This document shows positions 1 to 5,636 of a DNA stretch of 5,636 bases, piece after piece (the first letter of the stretch is position 1; every line of letters starts with the position of its first letter). The stretch lies in assembly GCA_018065475.1 (NCBI GenBank), contig JAGHTD010000221.1, positions 1 through 5,636 of the forward strand, written 5' to 3'. The notes below the pieces were generated by a model that ran no database searches, was not told the DNA's origin, and worked only from the letters and a program-made list of their open reading frames with translations. The position numbers and the translations under genes were made by a program. This DNA is from Candidatus Colimorpha enterica. Lineage in GTDB: Bacteria > Bacillota > Clostridia > Oscillospirales > CAG-272.

Positions 1-446
1 CCGCAATGGCTCTCACATTGCCCGCCGTCGGATTCTACGACTGTTCGATCCTCCTTCCGCGTATGCTCGGCTACTACATCACGCATTATCTCGTCCTTAT
101 CGGCGGCCCCATGATGTGTCTGCTCGGCTTCTTCCGTCCGAAGTTCAAGGATTTCCCGAAGACGCTGATCGCGTCGTTCTGCGTCCTCACCGGCGTATCG
201 CTGATTAACGTCATCCTCCGCGTAACGAAGCTCAACCCCTACGCAAACTACTTCTATTCGATGGAGACCGAGGGAAACCCGATCCTTGAGCTACTCCATT
301 CTCTCATCCCGTATCCCTACTTCTATATGCTCCCGCTGATCGTCATTCTCGTCACCTATATGACGCTCGTCACCCTCCCGTTCGCCATCGCCGACAAGAA
401 GCGCAAGGCAAAAGAGAAGGCGGAAGAGGCAGAGGCGAAAGCGTAA
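1..446 (+). CDS. YwaF/TIGR02206-like integral membrane protein, C-terminal part (5' truncated by window edge)
   Basis: The reading frame is open to the left edge (codons from position 3) and ends at TAA 444-446. An ATG lies at 6-8, but it is probably internal, because the family as I remember it is about 220-240 residues and only about 147 are visible. Three hydrophobic stretches can be seen, counting from that ATG: about residues 22-43 (containing THYLVLIGG), 53-72 (LIASFCVLTGVSLINVIL) and 103-128 (YFYMLPLIVILVTYM). They are followed by a Lys/Glu/Ala-rich cytoplasmic-looking tail. The pattern of a His in the first segment, then an N..ANYFY motif, a loop and PYPYFYML resembles the NYM(Y/F)-loop-GPWPWY pattern of the YwaF family. 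The biochemical function of that family is not established to my knowledge. It is convergent with the TIGR04076-like gene and rpoC, and is followed by a hairpin terminator 34 nt after its stop. The family call rests on remembered motifs only. Confidence 0.7.
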   Translation, partial: AMALTLPAVGFYDCSILLPRMLGYYITHYLVLIGGPMMCLLGFFRPKFKDFPKTLIASFCVLTGVSLINVILRVTKLNPYANYFYSMETEGNPILELLHSLIPYPYFYMLPLIVILVTYMTLVTLPFAIADKKRKAKEKAEEAEAKA

Positions 447-479
447 AAGCTTTTTTCAAAACCATAACGGCAAAAGACA

Positions 480-514
480 AGCCCCGTCGGAAGCAAAACG
501 CTCCCGACGGGGCT
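480..514 (+). terminator. Rho-independent terminator after the membrane-protein gene, possibly bidirectional
   Basis: An 11-bp perfect stem pairs 480-490 (AGCCCCGTCGG) with 504-514. It extends past one A/C mismatch by three more pairs to a 5-nt loop at 495-499. On the + strand it follows an A-rich run and is followed by TTCATATTC, a short T-rich tail. On the - strand the following sequence is TGTCTTTTGCC, so it may also stop transcription arriving from the rpoC side. It is 34 nt after the stop codon of the upstream + strand gene, the usual place for its terminator. Confidence 0.85.
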
Positions 515-530
515 TTCATATTCACACAGC

Positions 531-576
531 AAAAGGGACGCTGAAAAAGGCAAAGCCTTATAAGGAAGTATTTTGT
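531..576 (+). repeat. Left arm of a long imperfect inverted repeat
   Basis: Read on the + strand, 531-544 (AAAAGGGACGCTGA) and 561-573 (TAAGGAAGTATTT) are identical to the - strand at 1079-1066 and 1050-1038. The segment between them is 16 nt here and 15 nt in the other copy, and about half of it matches. Weaker similarity continues inward: 570-589 here matches the - strand at 1027-1008 at 17 of 20 positions, with a small extra segment in the right copy. The arm lies between the two hairpin terminators. It contains a small AAGGC-AAA-GCCTT hairpin (547-559) and a 10-bp palindrome CCTTATAAGG (556-565), neither present in the right arm. Confidence 0.85.
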
Positions 577-583
577 AAAGTAA

Positions 584-620
584 AACCCGCCGAAAAGGAT
601 TAGCTCCTTTTCGGCGGGTT
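584..620 (-). terminator. Strong hairpin terminator for the rpoC-side transcript, symmetrical enough to act on both strands
   Basis: A perfect 16-bp stem pairs 584-599 with 605-620 around the 5-nt loop TTAGC (600-604). On the - strand it is followed by TTACTTTAC (the stem itself ends in TT), and it lies 58 nt after the stop of the TIGR04076-like gene, so it is the first clear intrinsic terminator downstream of rpoC. On the + strand it is preceded by A-rich sequence and followed by ATTTCTTTC, so it could also act as a second stop for the membrane-protein gene. Confidence 0.85.
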
Positions 621-634
621 ATTTCTTTCAGTTC

Positions 635-652
635 GACAAAGCGGGATTTGTC
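635..652. repeat. Small dyad GACAAA-N6-TTTGTC, partly repeated upstream of the small gene
   Basis: GACAAA at 635-640 and TTTGTC at 647-652 form a perfect 6-bp dyad with a 6-nt centre. The stretch 636-653 matches 973-990 at 14 of 18 positions in the same orientation, so similar dyads stand on both sides of the TIGR04076-like gene. Either a regulatory role or chance is possible. Confidence 0.35.
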
Positions 653-678
653 TTACTCTTTTTCCGGCAGGCTGAAAT

Positions 679-930
679 TCATGAATCTATGGCTTCCCCA
701 TGAATATGCACCCGGCATTCATCCGGACACGCTGCATCAAAGCATTTTGCACGGGCGTTTCCGTAATCAAGCTCCGCTCCGTTTTTTAATGCATATATCG
801 AAGGATAGATTGCGTTCCACAGTTCATGGCACAGGGGTGGGCACAGATCGTCAACGATAAACGTGTCTCCTTTTTTGACATATCCGCATCTGCATCTGCT
901 TTCTGTTATTGTAAGTCTGACTTTACTCAT
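679..930 (-). CDS. Small cysteine-rich TIGR04076-family-like protein (83 aa)
   Basis: The frame runs from ATG at 930-928 to TGA at 681-679. A good ribosome binding site (GAAGGA, 944-939) lies 8 nt before the ATG, which fixes the start. The protein has seven cysteines in 83 residues: C13, C15, C30, C34, C63, C68 and C72. The spacing CxC...CPPxC and the features GDTFIVDDLCPPLCHELW (about 21-38), IYPSIYALKNG (41-51) and C-terminal FDAACPDECRVHIHGE fit the TIGR04076 family as I remember it. That family is small, widespread in anaerobes and of unknown function. The paired cysteines could bind a metal, but this is inference. No signal peptide or membrane segment is visible, so it is probably cytoplasmic. 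It lies 153 nt after rpoC on the same strand without a visible terminator between, and ends 58 nt before a strong hairpin. It may be co-transcribed with rpoBC as well as from its own weak promoter. The gene and its flanks look more AT-rich than the rest of the window, and it sits inside a pair of inverted repeats. Confidence 0.82.
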   Translation of the reverse strand: MSKVRLTITESRCRCGYVKKGDTFIVDDLCPPLCHELWNAIYPSIYALKNGAELDYGNARAKCFDAACPDECRVHIHGEAIDS

Positions 931-972
931 CCTGCTTTTCCTTCACCTGCAATATGAAATCATTTTCCCGCC

Positions 973-988
973 ACAAATTCTGATTTGT
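973..988. promoter_or_regulatory. Candidate operator: perfect dyad ACAAAT-N4-ATTTGT upstream of the small gene
   Basis: ACAAAT (973-978) and ATTTGT (983-988) form a perfect 6-bp inverted repeat with a 4-nt centre, 43-58 nt upstream of the TIGR04076-like start codon. It has no T-tract, so it is not a terminator. Its position suits binding of a dimeric regulator, but no regulator is in view. A possible weak -35/-10 pair overlaps the upstream stretch (TTGTAC, then TATGAG, on the - strand between about 1025 and 995). The match to consensus is poor, so no promoter is called. Confidence 0.35.
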
Positions 989-1034
989 CTACACTCATAA
1001 CGAGCATCGGGTTTTGCCGTACAAAATCCATATC

Positions 1035-1079
1035 ACGAAATACTTCCTTATCGGGCTGTCACTAATCAGCGTCCCTTTT
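1035..1079 (-). repeat. Right arm of the long imperfect inverted repeat, directly after rpoC
   Basis: This is the partner of the arm at 531-576. On the - strand, 1079-1066 and 1050-1038 are exact copies of the two conserved blocks (14 and 13 nt). Over the whole arm about 35 of 42 aligned positions agree, with one gap. It begins 4 nt after the rpoC stop codon, so it forms the start of the rpoC 3' untranslated region. Similarity resumes further inward at 1027-1008 after a short segment absent from the left arm. No flanking target-site duplication was found by eye. Confidence 0.85.
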
Positions 1080-1083
1080 TTGA

Positions 1084-4000
1084 TTATTCGTAGTCGTCGG
1101 AGCTTGCGAAGACCTCGGTCTTCTCGATCTCTTCGACCTGAGCGGATTCCTTGCCGGTGTCGATAACGTTGATGTTACGGTATCTTTCCATACCCGTACC
1201 TGCGGGGATGAGCTTACCGATAAGGACGTTCTCTTTAAGTCCGAGCAGACGGTCGGTCTTTCCCTTGACTGCCGCGTCCGCAAGAGCGGTCGTGGTCGTC
1301 TGGAAGGAAGCCGCGGAGAGGAAGCTCTCCGACTGGAGCGCCGCCTTGGAAATACCGAGAAGCGTGGGAGATACAACGGGAACACGGAGCGTACGCTCGC
1401 CTGCATCGATGCGTCTCTCGATCTCTTCTTTCTTCTCTCTGAACTCGCCGAGATCGATCCAGCTTCCGAGAAGAAGATCGGTGTCTCCGGGATCGTCAAC
1501 AATGACCTTTTTCGTCATCTGACGTGCGATGACCTCGATGTGTTTATCGTTGATGTCGATGGACTGCGAACGGTAAACCTTCTGGACCTCGGTGATAATA
1601 TAGCTGTAAACGGCGTCAAGTCCGTTGACCTTGAGGATGTCGGCAGGTGCCTTGTATCCGCCGGTGAGAGCGTCGCCCTGTCCTACCTTGTCACCGTCCT
1701 TGACGATGATCTCGAGTCCGTGAGCGATAAGGTACGTCTGTCTCTTTTCCTCGTCGAAGGAAGTGACGTAAACGGCCTTCATCTTCTTTTCCATGCCGGT
1801 GGAAACGGTGCCCGCGAACTCCGAAACGATCGCGTTCTTCTTCGGGCGTCTTGCCTCGAAGAGTTCCTCGACACGGGGAAGACCCTGTGTGATATCCGAA
1901 CCTGCGACACCGCCGGTGTGGAAGGTTCTCATCGTAAGCTGTGTACCCGGCTCACCGATAGACTGAGCGGCGATGATACCTACCGCCTCGCCTATCTGAA
2001 CGTCCTTGCCGTTTGCAAGGTCGGTGCCGTAGCAGCGTGCACAGACGCCGTATCTTGCACGGCAGTTGAGGAGCGATCTGATCGTTACCTTTTCGATACC
2101 TGCGTTGATGATCTCGTCTGCGATCTCGCCCGTAATGAGCGAGTTTTTGTCGATGATGATGGTGCCGTCTTCTTTTCTGACGACTCCGGCATCGCAGTTT
2201 GCCGTGTAACGGCCGACAAGGCGGTCCTTAAGCGGCTCGATTGTTTCCTTGCCCTCTGCGATAGCGGCGACCTCAAGTCCGTCAACCGCACCGCAATCGA
2301 CCTCTCTTACGATAACGTCCTGCGAAACGTCAACGAGACGTCTTGTCAGGTATCCGGAGTCCGCAGTCTTAAGAGCGGTATCGGACAGAGATTTTCTCGC
2401 GCCACGTGCGGCGGAGAAGTAATCGAGGATATTCAGGCCTTCACGGAAGTTTGACTTGATCGGGATCTCCATCGTACGTCCGTTGGTCGCGAACATAAGT
2501 CCGCGCATACCTGCGAGCTGACGCATCTGAGTCATGTTACCGCGGGCACCGGAGTCGGACATCATCTTGATAGGATTGTAACGGTCGAACTTCTCCTGGA
2601 GGGCGTTGACGACGTCGTCGGTGGCCTTCTGCCACGTCTGGATGACCGCCTTGTAGCGCTCTTCCTCAGTCGTTTTACCTCTGTTGAAGTCGCGGCGGAT
2701 CTTTTCGACGTTTGCTTCCGCTCCGGCGATGATCGTCTGCTTTTCCTCGGGGATGGTGACGTCGGCGATCGAAATGGAGATCGACGCCTTCGTGGAATAC
2801 TTGTAGCCCATCGCCTTGATGCTGTCGAGGACTTCTGCCGCTACGGTGAAGCCGTGCTTTTCAATGCAGAGGTCAACGATCTGCTTGAGCTGCTTCTTAC
2901 CGCAGGTGCAGTTGACTTCGAGGTCGAGGAGGTGCTTCTGCACGTTCTCGTCTGTGCTGGTGAAGTCTCTGTTGACCGTGCCGATCTTGTCGCAGTCAGC
3001 GTAATCGAAGGGCTGACCGAATACGGTCTTCTTGCCCTTGTAGATGTTTTCCTTGTTGGCGAAGCCGATATCCTGGGGAATCGAGTTGTTGAAGATAAGA
3101 CGGCCGAGGGTAGCGTCGATGATTCTCGACTCCTTGACGCCGTTTATTTCCTTCTCGACTCTTACCTTGATGCGGGCGTGGAGGCCGAGGTCTCCGTCCT
3201 GATATGCCATTATGGCTTCGTCAAAGTTGCGGTAGCAGTTGCCCTCGCCCTTCTCGCCGTCCTTGTCTATCGTGAGATAGTAGGAGCCGAGGACCATATC
3301 CTGCGAAGGAACGGTGACTGCCTTACCGTCAACGGGCTTGAGCAGGTTGTTTGCGGAGAGCATAAGGAGGCGTGCCTCTGCCTGTGCCTCTGCGGAAAGC
3401 GGAACGTGAACAGGCATCTGGTCGCCGTCGAAGTCGGCGTTGAACGCCGTACATACGAGAGGATGGAGCTTGATCGCTCTGCCTTCTACGAGCACGGGCT
3501 CGAATGCCTGAATCGACAGACGGAGAAGCGTAGGCGCACGGTTGAGGAGCACGGGGTGTTCCTTGATGACGTTTTCAAGTGCGTCCCATACGCAGTTTTC
3601 GATTCCCTTGTCGATCTTTCTCTTTGCGTCCTTGATCGTTACGGCGTCGCCTCTTTCGACGAGACGCTTGATGATGAAGGGCTTGAAGAGCTCGAGTGCC
3701 ATTTCCTTGGGGAGACCGCACTGATAGATCTTGAGCTCATGTCCGACGACGATGACCGAACGTCCGGAGTAATCGACACGTTTACCGAGAAGGTTCTGAC
3801 GGAAACGTCCCTGCTTACCGCGAAGCATCTCGGATAAGCTCTTGAGGGGACGGCTGGAAGGACCGGTAACCGGCTTTCCTCTCTTGCCGTTGTCGATGAG
3901 GGCGTCAACGGCGTCCTGAAGCATACGCTTCTCGTTGTTGACGACGATATCGGAGGGGCTGTCCTGGAGGAACTTCTTCAGGATGTTGTTACGGTTGATG

Positions 4001-4803
4001 ATACGGCGGTAGAGGTCGTTGATATCCGAGGATGCGAAACGTCCTCCGTCGAGCTGTACCATAGGACGGACGTCGGGAGGAAGCACGGGAAGAACCGTGA
4101 TGATCATCCACTCGGGGCGGTTGCCGGAACGGCGGAACGCCTCAACGACGTCAAGACGCTTGATGAGACGGACCTTCTTCTGTCCGCTTGCGCCCTCAAG
4201 CTCTGCTTTGAGCTCTGCGGAGAGCGCCTCGATATCGATCTTTTCAAGAAGCTCTCTGATGGCTTCGGCGCCCATTCCTACCTTGAAGTTATCGTGGTAG
4301 TTGCGGCGGAGATCCTCGAGTTCCTTCTGATCGATGATCTTCTTGGGCTCGATACCGGTGTCACCGGGATCGGTGACGATGTACTTGATGTAGTAAACTA
4401 CGTTCTCAAGTGCCTTGGGAGGCACGTCGAGAAGCAGACCTATCTTGGAGGGGATACCGCGGAGATACCAGATGTGAGATACCGGGCAGGCAAGCTCGAT
4501 ATGTCCCATTCTCTCGCGGCGTACTCTCTTTTCGGTGATGAGAGTGTGGCACTTTTCGCAGGTTCTGCCCTTGAAGCGGATGCCCTTGTAGTTTCCGCAG
4601 GAGCATTCCCAGTCCTTGGTCGGGCCAAAGATCTCTTCGCAGAAAAGTCCTCCGCGCTCCGCTTTGAGAGTGCGGTAGTTGATGGTCTCGGGATTGGTGA
4701 CCTCACCCTTTGACCAAGCTCTAATCATTTCAGGAGATGCGAGACCGATTTTGATGGATTCAAAAACGGTATCGTTCTTTTTTTCTTCGTTTATACGTTC
4801 CAA
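1084..4803 (-). CDS. rpoC: DNA-directed RNA polymerase subunit beta'
   Basis: This 1239-residue protein is the beta' subunit, which with beta forms the catalytic cleft of RNA polymerase. The start is TTG at 4803-4801, with AAAGGAG 9 nt upstream. The next in-frame Met (residue 26) is too far inside the conserved N-terminus. Features in order: zinc ribbon C67, C69, C82, C85; RRERMGHIELACPVSHIWY; the lid/rudder region with GKQGRFRQNLLGKRVDYSGR; the catalytic loop NADFDGDQM at 455-463, with Asp457, Asp459 and Asp461 holding the active-site magnesium; SDSGARGN and the bridge helix at about 785-820; second zinc site C837, C914, C921, C924; trigger loop around LTMRTFHTGG (956-965), without the large insertion seen in proteobacteria; and the C-terminal GLPRVEELFEARRP region. 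It is somewhat longer than the roughly 1200 residues of Bacillus RpoC, mostly because of an apparent insertion near residues 585-626. Residue 464 is Pro where I would expect Ala. It is in an operon with rpoB, 18 bp away. The tail is acidic (SSDDYE). Confidence 0.98.
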   Translation of the reverse strand: MERINEEKKNDTVFESIKIGLASPEMIRAWSKGEVTNPETINYRTLKAERGGLFCEEIFGPTKDWECSCGNYKGIRFKGRTCEKCHTLITEKRVRRERMGHIELACPVSHIWYLRGIPSKIGLLLDVPPKALENVVYYIKYIVTDPGDTGIEPKKIIDQKELEDLRRNYHDNFKVGMGAEAIRELLEKIDIEALSAELKAELEGASGQKKVRLIKRLDVVEAFRRSGNRPEWMIITVLPVLPPDVRPMVQLDGGRFASSDINDLYRRIINRNNILKKFLQDSPSDIVVNNEKRMLQDAVDALIDNGKRGKPVTGPSSRPLKSLSEMLRGKQGRFRQNLLGKRVDYSGRSVIVVGHELKIYQCGLPKEMALELFKPFIIKRLVERGDAVTIKDAKRKIDKGIENCVWDALENVIKEHPVLLNRAPTLLRLSIQAFEPVLVEGRAIKLHPLVCTAFNADFDGDQMPVHVPLSAEAQAEARLLMLSANNLLKPVDGKAVTVPSQDMVLGSYYLTIDKDGEKGEGNCYRNFDEAIMAYQDGDLGLHARIKVRVEKEINGVKESRIIDATLGRLIFNNSIPQDIGFANKENIYKGKKTVFGQPFDYADCDKIGTVNRDFTSTDENVQKHLLDLEVNCTCGKKQLKQIVDLCIEKHGFTVAAEVLDSIKAMGYKYSTKASISISIADVTIPEEKQTIIAGAEANVEKIRRDFNRGKTTEEERYKAVIQTWQKATDDVVNALQEKFDRYNPIKMMSDSGARGNMTQMRQLAGMRGLMFATNGRTMEIPIKSNFREGLNILDYFSAARGARKSLSDTALKTADSGYLTRRLVDVSQDVIVREVDCGAVDGLEVAAIAEGKETIEPLKDRLVGRYTANCDAGVVRKEDGTIIIDKNSLITGEIADEIINAGIEKVTIRSLLNCRARYGVCARCYGTDLANGKDVQIGEAVGIIAAQSIGEPGTQLTMRTFHTGGVAGSDITQGLPRVEELFEARRPKKNAIVSEFAGTVSTGMEKKMKAVYVTSFDEEKRQTYLIAHGLEIIVKDGDKVGQGDALTGGYKAPADILKVNGLDAVYSYIITEVQKVYRSQSIDINDKHIEVIARQMTKKVIVDDPGDTDLLLGSWIDLGEFREKKEEIERRIDAGERTLRVPVVSPTLLGISKAALQSESFLSAASFQTTTTALADAAVKGKTDRLLGLKENVLIGKLIPAGTGMERYRNINVIDTGKESAQVEEIEKTEVFASSDDYE

Positions 4804-4812
4804 AACTGTAAT

Positions 4813-4819
4813 CTCCTTT
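4813..4819 (-). promoter_or_regulatory. Ribosome binding site of rpoC, deciding the TTG start
   Basis: AAAGGAG reads 4819-4813 on the - strand within the 18-bp rpoB-rpoC gap, 9 nt before the TTG at 4803. No ATG or GTG start is available nearby in frame, so this site supports the non-ATG start. Confidence 0.85.
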
Positions 4820-4821
4820 TA

Positions 4822-5636
4822 TCAGTAATCTTCGTCTGAATCGTTTTCAAGAGCGTCGTAAATGTCGTCTTCGTCGAATCCGACGTCGTTGTCGTCTCCG
4901 CCGTCCTTGAAGGTGAATCCGTCGTAATCCTCAACGTCGTTGACGGTCTCGCCGGGGATCTCGCCGTCGATGGGCTTGCTCTCCTCAACGAGAGAGAGGT
5001 TGACCTCATTGCCGTCCTTGTCAAGCACCTTGATATCAAGGCAGAGTGCGCGGAGCTCTCTTACGAGGACTCTGAACGCCTCGGGCGCGCCGGGAGTAGG
5101 TACGTTCTTGCCGTCGATGATCGCGTTGTATGCGGCTACACGGCCTTCGATATCATCCGACTTGATGGTGAGGATCTCCTGAAGCGTGTAGGCAGCGCCG
5201 TATGCCTCGAGAGCCCAGACCTCCATTTCTCCGAAACGCTGGCCGCCGAACTGGGCTTTACCGCCGAGAGGCTGCTGCGTGACGAGGGAGTAAGGACCGG
5301 TCGAACGGGCGTGGATCTTATCGTCAACGAGGTGGTGGAGCTTGAGGTAGTACATGATACCGACGGTGACGGGGCTGTCGAAGCGCTCGCCGGTACGTCC
5401 GTCGTAAAGGATGGTCTTACCGTCGATTACTCTGAGGGAATGATCCTCGATGAGAGCGTTCATTCTTGCCTCGTCGTTCTTTACGTCGTCCGCGGGCTCA
5501 TATACCTTGTTTCCGTTTTCATCGACCTTTTCGATGAATACGGGCTTGTCGCCGAGATGCTCGCCGGGAAGAACTTCACGGTACATTCCGGTGACGGGAT
5601 TTCTGAAGAGCTCGGAGATATCCTTCTCCTTTGCTC
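4822..5636 (-). CDS. rpoB: DNA-directed RNA polymerase subunit beta, C-terminal part (5' truncated by window edge)
   Basis: The frame is open at the right edge and ends at TGA 4824-4822. About 270 C-terminal residues are visible, from AKEKDISELF onward. They include LYDGRTGERFDSPVTVG, LKLHHLVDDKIHARSTG and PYSLVTQQPLGGKAQFGGQR, then FGEMEVWALEAYGAAYTLQE, all hallmarks of the beta-subunit C-terminus that binds beta' and helps form the clamp and RNA exit region. Between ISELF and DGKT there are about 60 residues where E. coli or Bacillus RpoB has fewer than ten, an apparent insertion at 5425-5604. The last 39 residues carry 18 Asp/Glu, an acidic tail of the kind I recall in Clostridia. The ATG at 5586-5584 is internal, not a start. 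rpoC follows after 18 bp, so the two are translated from one transcript. The rpoB promoter lies outside the window. Confidence 0.97.
   Translation of the reverse strand, partial: AKEKDISELFRNPVTGMYREVLPGEHLGDKPVFIEKVDENGNKVYEPADDVKNDEARMNALIEDHSLRVIDGKTILYDGRTGERFDSPVTVGIMYYLKLHHLVDDKIHARSTGPYSLVTQQPLGGKAQFGGQRFGEMEVWALEAYGAAYTLQEILTIKSDDIEGRVAAYNAIIDGKNVPTPGAPEAFRVLVRELRALCLDIKVLDKDGNEVNLSLVEESKPIDGEIPGETVNDVEDYDGFTFKDGGDDNDVGFDEDDIYDALENDSDEDY

Noticed and set aside
648..860. + strand frame of 70 codons overlapping the TIGR04076-like gene
   Set aside because: The - strand frame has a good ribosome binding site and family motifs. The + strand frame has neither and starts in the 3' region of the real gene.
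973..988. Reading the ACAAAT/ATTTGT dyad as a terminator for rpoC
   Set aside because: The stem is only 6 bp, AT-rich, and followed on the - strand by GGCGGGAAAATG rather than a T-tract.
519..1090. Target-site duplication flanking the inverted repeats
   Set aside because: Comparing the sequence outside 531 and outside 1079 by eye gave no convincing direct repeat, so transposition is not proven.
1540..2454. Long + strand open frame (304 codons) antisense to rpoC
   Set aside because: It mirrors the codon structure of rpoC, its translation resembles no family I know, and it lies wholly inside a conserved essential gene. It is a shadow frame.
2854..3837. Long + strand open frame (327 codons) antisense to rpoC
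   Set aside because: Same reason: the low frequency of stop codons opposite a GC-rich third position explains it, and there is no ribosome binding site or domain evidence.
4822..5586. Treating the ATG at 5586 as the start of a complete 254-residue protein
   Set aside because: The frame continues to the window edge with RpoB-like sequence, so this is the 3' part of rpoB.

Overview
The window looks like a chromosomal piece of a moderately GC-rich Clostridia-type Firmicute (Bacillota), possibly an uncultured gut lineage. The evidence is the RpoB and RpoC sequences: RpoC has no large insertion in its trigger loop, RpoB ends in a long acidic tail, RpoC starts with TTG behind a strong AAAGGAG ribosome binding site, and A-flanked hairpin terminators are present. 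The assignment is by remembered family resemblance, so the genus is not claimed.

Layout: (1) Positions 1-446, + strand, hold the C-terminal part of a polytopic membrane protein resembling the YwaF/TIGR02206 family, cut by the left edge. (2) Positions 447-678 hold no gene. They contain two strong hairpins that can act as terminators for the converging genes, and one arm of an inverted repeat. (3) Positions 679-930, - strand, hold a small cysteine-rich protein of the TIGR04076 type. (4) Positions 931-1083 are its leader, with a short dyad and the second arm of the inverted repeat. (5) Positions 1084-4803, - strand, hold complete rpoC. (6) Positions 4822-5636, - strand, hold the 3' part of rpoB, cut by the right edge.

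rpoB and rpoC are a tight operon (18 bp gap) encoding the beta and beta' subunits of RNA polymerase. No intrinsic terminator is visible after rpoC, so its transcript probably runs through the small TIGR04076-type gene and stops at the hairpin at 584-620. The translation genes that often follow rpoC in Firmicutes (rplGB/rpsL/rpsG) are not immediately downstream.

The feature that ordinary annotation does not explain is a long imperfect inverted repeat (531-576 against 1035-1079, with weaker similarity extending inward). It brackets the small gene and its terminator in a cassette of about 550 bp, with the right arm beginning 4 nt after the rpoC stop codon. It could be a small mobile or invertible element, or the trace of a duplicated rpoC 3' end. 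Both polymerase subunits also appear to carry lineage-specific insertions. No CRISPR array, RNA gene, recombinase or defence system is present.
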